Below, in pieces: positions 1-7,166 of a DNA stretch of 64,000 bases. The stretch spans positions 62,001-126,000 of the forward strand of contig NZ_BJFN01000006.1 of assembly GCF_014189855.1 (NCBI RefSeq), given 5' to 3'. Position numbers and translations under genes: made by a program. This DNA is from Buttiauxella sp. A111 (GTDB lineage Bacteria > Pseudomonadota > Gammaproteobacteria > Enterobacterales > Enterobacteriaceae). How positions within the stretch are numbered: the stretch's first letter is position 1; every line of letters begins with the position of its first letter. The notes beneath the pieces were generated by a model that was not told the DNA's origin, did not search any database, and saw nothing but the letters and a program-made list of their open reading frames with translations.

Positions 1-171
1 ACCGCGGTATTCATCGTGCTGACCTGTAACATCGTTACCGGCATCATGATTGGTTTTGCCTCACTGGTGATTGGACGCATCGTATCGGGTGAATGGCGCA
101 AGCTGAATATCGGTACCGTAGTCATCGCTATCGCATTAGTCGCGTTCTATGCGGGCGGCTGGGCCATTTAA
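1..171 (+). CDS. ghxP: Guanine/hypoxanthine permease, C-terminal end (partial)
   Basis: Only the last 56 codons are present; the reading frame runs from base 1 to a TAA at 169-171 and ends in AFYAGGWAI. This is a hydrophobic C-terminus with a transmembrane stretch, as in NCS2-family purine permeases. The call rests on the resemblance of this tail to GhxP (YjcD), a proton-coupled guanine and hypoxanthine importer of the inner membrane, and on the next gene being yjcE, its neighbour in E. coli. Other NCS2 paralogues (GhxQ, AdeP, AdeQ) cannot be excluded from 56 residues alone. Confidence 0.75.
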   Translation, partial: TAVFIVLTCNIVTGIMIGFASLVIGRIVSGEWRKLNIGTVVIAIALVAFYAGGWAI

Positions 172-172
172 T

Positions 173-287
173 CTTCATACTTCACGTTGCAGCTGCGTTG
201 GCTGCACTCACTCACCCCAGTCACTTACTTGTGTAAGCTCCTGGGGATGAGTTCCTTTGCCGCCTTGCTGCAACGCGAATTATTTTG
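173..287. repeat. ERIC element (copy 1)
   Basis: The core at about 219-259 matches the conserved centre of enterobacterial repetitive intergenic consensus elements: CACCCCAGTCACTTACTT, a few bases, then GTAAGCTCCTGGGGATGAG. The flanks form an imperfect long inverted repeat (GTTGCAGC near 186, GCTGCAAC near 269). It sits between ghxP and yjcE and would fold in RNA. Boundaries are approximate. Confidence 0.85.
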
Positions 288-424
288 ATTAAAAGATTTT
301 TAGAACACTCCGTCTAAAACCACTTCAAGTCTTTTCCTGTTTCCTTCCGGTGTATAAAGTTGTTTTATGATAAGAACAACATCCTGCAAAAAGGGTTTCA
401 CAAAACACCGCGACTAAGGAAAGC

Positions 425-2071
425 ATGGAAATCTTCTTTACTATTCTCATCATGACCCTTGTGGTTTCTTTGTCTGGGGTTGCGACACGTATGCTGCCAT
501 TCCAGATCCCGCTCCCGTTAATGCAGATAGCGATAGGTGCGGTGCTCGCCTGGCCGCACTTCGGTTTGCATGTCGATTTCAACCCGGAACTGTTTCTGGT
601 GCTGTTTATTCCACCGTTGCTGTTTGCCGATGGCTGGAAAACCCCGACAAACGAATTTCTCCATCATGGGCGCGAAATCATCGGCCTTGCGCTGGTTCTG
701 GTGCTGGTCACCGTCGTCGGTATTGGCTTCCTGATTTATGCTGTGGTGCCGGGGATCCCGTTAATTCCTGCATTTGCGCTGGCGGCGGTGCTCTCGCCGA
801 CAGATGCCGTGGCGCTTTCGGGCATCGTCGGAGAAGGGCGTATTCCGAAGAAAATCATGGGGATCTTGCAGGGCGAAGCGCTAATGAACGACGCTTCCGG
901 CCTGGTTTCGTTGAAAATGGCCGTGGCGGTTGCCGTGGGTACGATGGTGTTTAGCGTCGGCGGGGCAACATTTGAGTTCTTCAAAGTGGCAATTGGCGGC
1001 CTGCTGGCGGGGATAGCCGTGAGCTGGCTCTACGGCAAATCGTTACGTCTGATGAGCCGCTGGAGCGGTGACGAACCCGCCACGCAAATCCTGTTGCTGT
1101 TACTGCTGCCATTCGCGTCTTACCTGATTGCGGAACACATCGGCGTTTCCGGCATTCTGGCGGCGGTTGCCGCCGGGATGACCATCACCCGTTCTGGCGT
1201 GTTGCGCAGTGCGCCGCTGGCAATGCGCCTGCGTGCAAACAGCGTCTGGGCAATGCTCGAGTTTGTGTTTAACGGCATGGTGTTCTTGCTGTTAGGCCTG
1301 CAATTACCCGGCATCATGAAGACGTCTATTGCGGCGGCAAACGCGGATCCGAACGTAGAATTGTGGATGCTGTTTGTCGATGTCGGGCTTATCTATTTCG
1401 CCCTGATTGGCGTGCGTTTCTTGTGGCTGTGGTCGATGAAACGCATCAGTTTACGCTTTATGAAAAAACGTCCGCTGGAGTTCGGCTCTTACACTATGCG
1501 CGAGTTGGGCATTGCCTCGTTTGCTGGTGTGCGCGGGGCTATTACCCTTGCCGGTGTGTTATCCATTCCGCTGCTGTTAGGTGACGGAACGCCATTCCCG
1601 GCGCGTTATGAGCTTATCTTCCTCGCGGCAGGCGTGATTCTTTTCTCACTGTTTACCGGGGTTATCATGTTGCCGATTTTGCTGCGCAATGTGGAAGTTC
1701 CTGATAAGTCGGTGGCACGCCAGGAAGAGCGAGTTGCCCGTGCGGCAACGGCAGAAGTCGCGATTACCGCGATTGAGAAAATGGAAGAACGCCTGCAATC
1801 TGACGTTAATGAGAACCTCGATGATCAGTTGCTCAAAGAGGTAAGTTCACGCGTGATAGGGAACTTGCGCCGTCGGGCTGATGGGCGAAATGACATGGAA
1901 AGCAGTGAACTGGAAGAGAACCTTGAGCGCCGTTTCCGTCTTGCCGCATTACGTGCCGAGCGTGCAGAGCTTTACCATTTACGCGCGACGCAGAAAATCA
2001 GCAATGACACCTTGATGAAGCTGCTGCACGATCTCGATTTGCTCGAAGCGCTGCTAATCGAACAGCAGTAA
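425..2071 (+). CDS. yjcE: Na+/H+ antiporter YjcE (CPA1 family)
   Basis: 549-codon frame giving 548 residues, the usual length of E. coli YjcE. It is a CPA1-family sodium/proton exchanger of the inner membrane with about a dozen hydrophobic segments between residues 1 and 420. Family-typical motifs are visible: LSPTDAVALSGI at about 122-133, GEALMNDASGLV at about 149-160, and FAGVRGAITLAG near 363. The last 120 residues are charged and cytoplasmic. The ATG is preceded by an AAGGAAAGC ribosome-binding site. ghxP and yjcE are also neighbours in E. coli. Substrate specificity beyond monovalent cation/proton exchange is inferred from the family. Confidence 0.93.
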   Translation: MEIFFTILIMTLVVSLSGVATRMLPFQIPLPLMQIAIGAVLAWPHFGLHVDFNPELFLVLFIPPLLFADGWKTPTNEFLHHGREIIGLALVLVLVTVVGIGFLIYAVVPGIPLIPAFALAAVLSPTDAVALSGIVGEGRIPKKIMGILQGEALMNDASGLVSLKMAVAVAVGTMVFSVGGATFEFFKVAIGGLLAGIAVSWLYGKSLRLMSRWSGDEPATQILLLLLLPFASYLIAEHIGVSGILAAVAAGMTITRSGVLRSAPLAMRLRANSVWAMLEFVFNGMVFLLLGLQLPGIMKTSIAAANADPNVELWMLFVDVGLIYFALIGVRFLWLWSMKRISLRFMKKRPLEFGSYTMRELGIASFAGVRGAITLAGVLSIPLLLGDGTPFPARYELIFLAAGVILFSLFTGVIMLPILLRNVEVPDKSVARQEERVARAATAEVAITAIEKMEERLQSDVNENLDDQLLKEVSSRVIGNLRRRADGRNDMESSELEENLERRFRLAALRAERAELYHLRATQKISNDTLMKLLHDLDLLEALLIEQQ

Positions 2072-2089
2072 CTGGCAAAACAACCCTCA

Positions 2090-2400
2090 TCCTAACCTTC
2101 TCCCTGAGGGAGAAGGGACTGCTCGGCGAAATAGTTGGGGACGGTTTTCTCCCTCTCCTCAGGGAGAAGGGACTGCCTGGCGAAATAATTGAGGGCGGTT
2201 TTCTCCCGCTCCTGAGGGAGAAGGGATAGCTCGGCGGAATAGTTGGGAGCGGTTTCTCCCTCTCCTGAGGGAGAAGGGACTGCTCGGCGTAATAATTGGG
2301 GGCGGTTTTCTCCCTCTCCTGAGGGAGAAGGGACTGCCTGGCGAAATGATTGAGGGCGGTTTTCTCCCTCTCCAGGGGGAGAGGGTTGGGGTGAGGGCAT
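2090..2400. repeat. Tandem array of palindromic 54-bp repeats
   Basis: Five consecutive units begin with AGGGAGAAGGGA at 2107, 2161, 2215, 2268 and 2322, giving periods of 54, 54, 53 and 54 bp, with a terminal copy at 2374. Each unit holds TCTCCCTCTCC..GGGAGAAGGG arms and an 18-25 bp spacer such as CTGCTCGGCGAAATAGTTGG. The array is bounded by CCCTCATCCTAACC on the left and GGTTGGGGTGAGGG on the right, so it looks like an expanded copy of the palindrome found at 11081, 21812, 41277 and 45195. It fills the gap between convergent yjcE and the LysR gene. It is not a CRISPR: spacers are near-identical and repeats are palindromic. Confidence 0.9.
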
Positions 2401-2401
2401 C

Positions 2402-3289
2402 CTACGGATGCTCCGGCCAAAACTCCTTACAGCATGAAATCCACGCCTGAGCGCTATGCGAAATATAAACCCCTTCGCGCCAAATCATCGCCAGTTGCCA
2501 CGTCAAATCGCTGTTTAGCGGCAGCCACATCAGCGTGTTTTTATCAAGCCGCTGGCAAATAGTCTCTGGCAAAATCGCAATCCCAACGCCCGCCTGCACC
2601 ATGGCGGCGAGGAAATCCCACTGCCCGCTGCGCACCGCAATACGCGGTGTAAATCCATGCTCCTGAAACAGCTGAATTAACTGGCGGCTTAATGCGAAAT
2701 CTTCGTTGTAGATGAGTAACGGATGAGCGGCCAGTTCGCCAGGTTCGATACTTTCGCGTGTCGTCCACGGGCCTGAACGCGGCACCAAGACGCAGAGCGG
2801 ATTCTGGACCAAGGGCAACGTGGAGAACGTATGCTCGTCTTCTACCGGAAGGGCGGTCATAGCTAAATCCAGCTCGCCATTAAGCACCGCCTGTTGCACC
2901 GTCAAACCGCCAAATTCAGAAATCTTCAGCTCTACGCCCGGGTAACGCTGGCGATACAGGCTAATGGGCCCCGCCATTAACATGCCGACCATAGGGGGAA
3001 TGCCGAGGCGTAGCACGCCTTTGTTGAGATGGTTAATGTCACCCAATTCGGCTTCCAACTGGCGAAATTCCGCCAAAATAGCCAAGCCGTGTTGGTAAAC
3101 CACCTCACCGGTATCCGTCAGTAAGAGTTTTCGCCCATCACGAATCAGCAGCGTGCAGCCGAGTTCATCTTCGAGATTGCGCAGCATTTTGCTGATGGTC
3201 GGCTGAGTGACGAACATCTTCTGGGCAGCGCGGGTAAAACTTTGCTGGCGAACCACCTCAACAAAATAACGCAGTGTCCTGATGTCCAT
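2402..3289 (-). CDS. LysR-type regulator, probably of the adjacent cidA/lrgB-like genes
   Basis: 295 residues, a normal LysR length. The N-terminal winged helix-turn-helix is clear: MDIRTLRYFVEVVRQQSFTR, then AAQKMFVTQPTISKMLRNLE at about 21-40. The effector-binding domain fills about 90-290. It is transcribed away from the cidA/lrgB-like pair, the usual layout for CidR-like regulators of these genes. The start is preceded by GGGAA at a suitable distance. That it controls the divergent pair is inferred from position; the ligand is unknown. Confidence 0.85.
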   Translation of the reverse strand: MDIRTLRYFVEVVRQQSFTRAAQKMFVTQPTISKMLRNLEDELGCTLLIRDGRKLLLTDTGEVVYQHGLAILAEFRQLEAELGDINHLNKGVLRLGIPPMVGMLMAGPISLYRQRYPGVELKISEFGGLTVQQAVLNGELDLAMTALPVEDEHTFSTLPLVQNPLCVLVPRSGPWTTRESIEPGELAAHPLLIYNEDFALSRQLIQLFQEHGFTPRIAVRSGQWDFLAAMVQAGVGIAILPETICQRLDKNTLMWLPLNSDLTWQLAMIWREGVYISHSAQAWISCCKEFWPEHP

Positions 3290-3392
3290 AACTATTCCCG
3301 TTGACTATACCTCTGATGATTTTAATTCATTTCTTTCAATGACGTTGGCTAACTATAATCGCCTCCTCATATTTTTTTGGAGTGCCACTCTC

Positions 3393-3815
3393 ATGTATGT
3401 GGCGATACGTGGATTTACGCCGGTTATTTTTCGCCGTATGCAAGTGCCAGTACAAGTTGCTCTATACGCGGGATTGTTTGTTTTTGCTCAGCAGTTAGTG
3501 GAATGGTGGCATTTGCCGTTGCCTGCAAACCTGGTCGGGATGTTGCTGCTGTTGGCGCTGATCCTTTGTCGTGTGGTGCCGCTGAAATGGGTGCGTGCAG
3601 GCTCTCGCTGGTTACTGGCTGAAATGTTGCTGTTCTTTGTGCCTGCGGTGGTCGCGGTGGTGAATTACGCAGAACTGCTGATGGTCGATGGCTGGCGCAT
3701 TTTCCTGGTCATTGCTATCAGTACGACGCTGGTGCTCGGTGCAACCGCACTGGTGGTGGATAAGGTCTACCGTTTTGAACTGGCGCGAGAAGCGCGCAGG
3801 CAGGCTAAGCTGTGA
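3393..3815 (+). CDS. CidA/LrgA family membrane protein
   Basis: 140 residues from the chosen ATG, with about four transmembrane segments and a basic C-terminus (FELAREARRQAKL). The family is the holin-like half of the CidAB/LrgAB pairs, linked to murein hydrolase activity and to export of small carboxylates. Upstream in-frame ATGs exist at 3282 and 3339; 3393 is preferred because a GGAG lies 10 bases before it and the 3282 start would overlap the divergent LysR start. Its stop overlaps the GTG start of the next gene, so the two are translationally coupled. Confidence 0.82.
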   Translation: MYVAIRGFTPVIFRRMQVPVQVALYAGLFVFAQQLVEWWHLPLPANLVGMLLLLALILCRVVPLKWVRAGSRWLLAEMLLFFVPAVVAVVNYAELLMVDGWRIFLVIAISTTLVLGATALVVDKVYRFELAREARRQAKL

Positions 3816-4501
3816 ATAATTTCCAGTTGAGTATTCTGTGCCTGGTGATCACTCTCGGGCTCTATTTTGCCAATAAAAAACTCTATCGCCGATTTCGCAA
3901 ACTGCCGTTAATGCCGCTGGTTTTGACCCCATTACTGCTGGTGGCAATGCTCATTTTTGGCCATATCTCCTATCAAAGTTACATGGGTGAGGCGCACTGG
4001 CTATTGTGGCTACTTGGCCCGGCGACAATTGCATTTGCCGTACCGGTTTATGACAACCTCAAGGTGATAAAACGTCACTGGATGTCACTCACCGCAGGCG
4101 TTATCACCGCAACGGTTGTGGCGGTGACCAGTTCGGTCTGGCTGGCGCGGTTATTTACTTTGTCGGATGAAATCCAGCGCAGCCTTGCGGTGCGCTCGAT
4201 TACCACACCTTTTGCACTGGCGGCGGCAAAACCTCTCGGCGGGCAACCTGAACTTGTGGCGCTGTTTGTGGTAGTGACCGGCGTATTTGGAATGGCTGTC
4301 GGTGATGTGTTGTTTTTGCGTCTTGCGATTCGTGAAGGGATGGCAAAAGGGGCTGGTTTCGGTGCCGCTTCTCACGGTGCGGGTACTGCGCGTTCTTACG
4401 AGCTGGGTCCGCAGGAAGGCGTAGTTGCCAGTTTGGTGATGATGTTTTCCGGCGTCGTTTTGGTGGTGCTGGCACCCGTTGTGAGTTGGTTGATGTTCTA
4501 A
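3812..4501 (+). CDS. LrgB/CidB family membrane protein
   Basis: 229 residues, starting at a GTG that overlaps the TGA of the CidA-like gene (GTGA). It has seven or more hydrophobic segments and the family-typical glycine-rich stretches RSITTPFALAAAKPLGGQPE (about 129-148) and GAGFGAASHGAGTARSYELG (about 180-199). LrgB proteins act with the small CidA/LrgA partner in the inner membrane. The pair resembles yohJK of E. coli and cidAB of Klebsiella. Which small molecule is moved cannot be read from the sequence. Confidence 0.88.
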   Translation: MNNFQLSILCLVITLGLYFANKKLYRRFRKLPLMPLVLTPLLLVAMLIFGHISYQSYMGEAHWLLWLLGPATIAFAVPVYDNLKVIKRHWMSLTAGVITATVVAVTSSVWLARLFTLSDEIQRSLAVRSITTPFALAAAKPLGGQPELVALFVVVTGVFGMAVGDVLFLRLAIREGMAKGAGFGAASHGAGTARSYELGPQEGVVASLVMMFSGVVLVVLAPVVSWLMF

Positions 4502-4502
4502 T

Positions 4503-4627
4503 ATACCCTTCGTCTTTCAAGCTGTATGTGCGTTGGCTGCGGTCACTCGCCCGAATCACTTACTTAAGTAAGCTCATCGGGACTCCTTCTCTTGCCGCCT
4601 GCCTACAACTCGAAATCCATTGGGTAT
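4503..4627. repeat. ERIC element (copy 2)
   Basis: A 125-bp element with terminal inverted ATACCC/GGGTAT ends and the ERIC core GAATCACTTACTTAAGTAAG near 4553-4572. It follows the lrgB-like stop directly and may act as a 3' RNA hairpin for that transcript. Confidence 0.8.
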
Positions 4628-4632
4628 GAGCT

Positions 4633-4670
4633 GTGAATATTGTGTCGGGCAGTGAAGCACTGCCCGACAT
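4633..4670. repeat. 38-bp hairpin repeat, left copy
   Basis: Contains a near-perfect dyad, GTCGGGCAGTG then CACTGCCCGAC (4644-4668), just beyond the stop of the minus-strand lipoprotein gene. An almost identical 38-bp copy (two mismatches) lies at 5739-5776. It could serve as a factor-independent terminator, although no strong T-run follows. The two copies flank the peptidase/lipoprotein pair. Confidence 0.8.
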
Positions 4671-4677
4671 TTCATCG

Positions 4678-5181
4678 CTAGTTTTTGGAGAGCGTGGCTG
4701 CGTGGGCTTTGGCCGCACTAATCGCTTTATCATCAAATATGTTTTGCTCAAACCCGTTCGAAACATCCACCACCCGGTAGATTTTCCAATTCCTGTCTTC
4801 CTGGCGCAGATAGTCACGAAGCTTAAGTTTTTTGCCCTCCTGAATACCCAGCCAGACATCCAGCACTTTACCCCCTGCATCGTCTCTGGCGGTTCCGACT
4901 TCAAGAGCGGGTATCCATTCGGCAGCATAATCTTGGCAGTAAGTGAAATAGTCCGCCTCTACAATCTCTTGCTCTTCGATATCCTGAATGGCTTTAAGCC
5001 TTGTCAGCGTTTCTTTCGCGACGTACTGCTGCATTTTGGAGGAGGTCAGTGGGTTCTCGTGACTATCTGAGACAAAATCTGCCAAGTAAAAATGATAAAA
5101 ATCACTGACGGTTGCTTCAGGCGTCTGTGCGTGAGTGGTGCAACCCATTAGCAGGAGTGATACCAGCAATAATGCGCGCAT
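4678..5181 (-). CDS. DUF3828-like lipoprotein, putative immunity protein
   Basis: 167 residues. A lipoprotein signal peptide is clear: MRALLLVSLLLMGCTTHAQ, with the lipobox LLMGC placing Cys14 at the mature N-terminus. The body (ATVSDFYHFYLADFVSDSHE, then ALEVGTARDDAGGKVLDVWL) resembles DUF3828-type periplasmic proteins. Its ATG overlaps the TAA of the upstream peptidase gene (TAATG), so translation is coupled. A periplasmic lipoprotein coupled to a small cell-wall amidase-like protein is the usual form of a type VI secretion immunity gene; that role is an inference. A longer frame exists to 5241 but lacks the lipoprotein signal at its start. Confidence 0.72.
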   Translation of the reverse strand: MRALLLVSLLLMGCTTHAQTPEATVSDFYHFYLADFVSDSHENPLTSSKMQQYVAKETLTRLKAIQDIEEQEIVEADYFTYCQDYAAEWIPALEVGTARDDAGGKVLDVWLGIQEGKKLKLRDYLRQEDRNWKIYRVVDVSNGFEQNIFDDKAISAAKAHAATLSKN

Positions 5182-5549
5182 TAATTTTTCCTGTAGATAA
5201 CATACGATGGATGAGAACTGCGATAGCCAGGCCCTGCCCACATATCACGCTGGCGAAAATCAGAGTACCAGGTGGTGCCATCAAAAATCGCCATATGCCC
5301 GTTCCGGTTTCCGCCTGGATAGGGCTGAATGACGACAACATCTCCAGCGAGTAAATTTTCTCCTTTGCCTATAGCTCTAAAACCTGCGTTCTCCAACAAT
5401 ACTCCATAGTCTTTAGCTGAATTGGTGTGGCCAATTTCGACCCCGCCTGCATTGATCGCTTCTCTGGTGTATTCAGCACAACGACCATGAGAGCTGGCGT
5501 TTGCGTGCCCTCTGGCGTGTTCTACAGCCGCATTTCTGTTCCATCCCAT
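5181..5549 (-). CDS. Small NlpC/P60- or CHAP-like (BPSL0067-type) peptidase, putative type VI effector
   Basis: 122 residues without a signal peptide. A plausible papain-like catalytic pair is visible: Cys24 in SSHGRCAEYTREAI, and His85 in NRNGHMAIFDG, preceded by AGDVVVIQP, the strand that usually leads into the catalytic histidine of NlpC/P60 and CHAP enzymes. Such enzymes cut peptide bonds of peptidoglycan. The start at 5549 has AGGAAATCACG before it. It is followed with a one-base overlap by a lipoprotein gene, which suggests an antibacterial effector and its immunity protein. Enzyme class and target bond are inferred, not demonstrated. Confidence 0.68.
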   Translation of the reverse strand: MGWNRNAAVEHARGHANASSHGRCAEYTREAINAGGVEIGHTNSAKDYGVLLENAGFRAIGKGENLLAGDVVVIQPYPGGNRNGHMAIFDGTTWYSDFRQRDMWAGPGYRSSHPSYVIYRKN

Positions 5550-5738
5550 CGTGATTTCCTTTTTTGATATTGTGAAAACCACAAATAAACCACTGATTTA
5601 AAATGGTTTTATTGCATAAGGTGCCATAGATAAAAAGTATAGAAACTGTTGATGCATGGGTAATGTGGATGAACGTAAGAGAGGCTTTTAACTAGTTGAT
5701 ATTTAGAGATATTATTCTTGATGATTATAACTTTAATC

Positions 5739-5776
5739 GTGAATGTTGCGTCGGGCAGTGAAGCACTGCCCGACAT
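5739..5776. repeat. 38-bp hairpin repeat, right copy
   Basis: Matches 4633-4670 at 36 of 38 positions. The dyad at 5750-5774 lies just after the stop of the minus-strand oxidoreductase gene and may terminate it. The 1,106-bp spacing between copies encloses the whole putative effector/immunity pair. Confidence 0.8.
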
Positions 5777-5790
5777 CACCCAGTAAGTGC

Positions 5791-7086
5791 TTACTTACTT
5801 TTTAGCCGTGAAACCAACTCAAACTCTTTAAAGCAAACCGGGCGCTGTTGTTGCATCGAAATATTCCCGGCAATACCGGTCAGGATCGACATCGCCCCGT
5901 CATGGTGATCGGCGGCACGTTTGAGTGGGTCGTGACCCGGTTCGCCAAATAAGTCGGCCAGCATCGCGTTATCGCCACCGCCGTGCCCACCCGCGCCAAT
6001 ACTGAAATCGGCTTTGTAAGGTGCTGAAAACATCGGGAACACAGTGATGTCACAGCTTTCCAGACTGCCTTCATTTTCACGTTCGCCGCCAGCATTGACA
6101 TAAGACATCTCCACCAGTTTCATCTCAAGCCGTCCGCGACTACCGTTGAACACCACGTTCAACCCTTCCCACGGCAAATATGCGTTCAGTGAATAGGTCA
6201 TCTGCACCTGGTTTTGGTATTTAACCATCACCGACAGGGTGTCTTCGATGTTAATCCCGTCGCTGAATACGCTCTGGTCGCGGAAATAATTGTCTTCATG
6301 TTCCGCTTCCAGATATAGCGCCTTGAGCTGCGCATTGTCCTCCATGTGTAGCGCAAACGGGTCATCTTTGGCCGCAGCAAAACCATGGGCTCGTGGATAA
6401 AACTGCGAAACACCGCGCTTTTCTGCATTCTCTTTACCGTAAAAACGCAGGCCGCCTTCCGCATACACCCGTTCCGGATAACTGCCCAGCCAGAAGTTCA
6501 TCAGGTCAAAGTGATGGGTGGATTTATGCACCAGCAGGCCGCCGCTGTTACGTTTTTCGCGGTGCCAGCGACGGAAATAATCCGCACCATGTTCGGTATT
6601 GAGTAACCATTCGAAATGCACCGAGAACACTTCACCAATGGTTTCATCCATCAGCAGTTCACGGATTTTGCTGTGGTGCGGCGCATAACGATAATTAAAT
6701 GCGACGCGCACTTCCCGGCCAGTCTGTTCGATGGCATCCAGAATGCGCAGGGCGCGCTGCTCATCAATGGTCATCGGTTTTTCGGTAATCACATCGCACC
6801 CTGCGTGTAGCGCTCGCACGATGTAATCGTCATGCGTACGGTCCATGGTGGTGACAATGACAATATCCGGGCGCGTTTCGCGGATCATGGTTTCGAAATC
6901 CGCAGCTTTCCAGGTGGACGCCTGTGCCGCACCGGTGTTGGTCAGCAGCTTATTGGCGTAATTCATGCGCGTCTGATTGGTGTCGCAAAACGCGACTAAC
7001 TGCGCATTGTCTTTCCATTTTCCGCCGATCGCCTCGATATATAAGCCCGCTCGGCCACCGGTTCCCACCAACGCATATTTTTTCAT
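5791..7086 (-). CDS. Gfo/Idh/MocA-family NAD(P)-dependent oxidoreductase
   Basis: 431 residues from the ATG at 7086, which has GAGGATATT upstream; a longer in-frame start at 7134 lacks support. The N-terminus is a Rossmann fold (MKKYALVGTGGRAGLYIEAI). The family lysine motif EKPMTIDE is at about 98-105, and VHKSTHHFDLMNFWLG at about 185 holds the catalytic-region histidine. These enzymes oxidise or epimerise sugars and cyclitols. The product is larger than typical 330-390 residue members. It diverges from the 7167 gene with an 80-bp shared gap, so the two probably act on the same, unidentified carbohydrate. Confidence 0.85.
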   Translation of the reverse strand: MKKYALVGTGGRAGLYIEAIGGKWKDNAQLVAFCDTNQTRMNYANKLLTNTGAAQASTWKAADFETMIRETRPDIVIVTTMDRTHDDYIVRALHAGCDVITEKPMTIDEQRALRILDAIEQTGREVRVAFNYRYAPHHSKIRELLMDETIGEVFSVHFEWLLNTEHGADYFRRWHREKRNSGGLLVHKSTHHFDLMNFWLGSYPERVYAEGGLRFYGKENAEKRGVSQFYPRAHGFAAAKDDPFALHMEDNAQLKALYLEAEHEDNYFRDQSVFSDGINIEDTLSVMVKYQNQVQMTYSLNAYLPWEGLNVVFNGSRGRLEMKLVEMSYVNAGGERENEGSLESCDITVFPMFSAPYKADFSIGAGGHGGGDNAMLADLFGEPGHDPLKRAADHHDGAMSILTGIAGNISMQQQRPVCFKEFELVSRLKSK

Positions 7087-7166
7087 AATATCCTCATATT
7101 CAATAAGGGGTAGATGACGCTGACGTTTATCCACCCTACAATTCCAACCTGGCTTTATTTCCGGTA

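Noticed and set aside
2092-2400. Long open frames across the tandem repeat (102 and 140 codons, minus strand)
   Set aside because: They encode only repeated PSPSGEGENRPQ-like units, a by-product of the 54-bp repeat being a multiple of three; no start signal.
2090-2400. Possible CRISPR array
   Set aside because: Spacers are almost the same in every unit, the repeat is a palindrome also found singly elsewhere, and no cas genes are near.
3282-3392. Longer N-terminus for the CidA-like protein
   Set aside because: It would overlap the divergent LysR start and add a non-family leader; a GGAG site supports the start at 3393.
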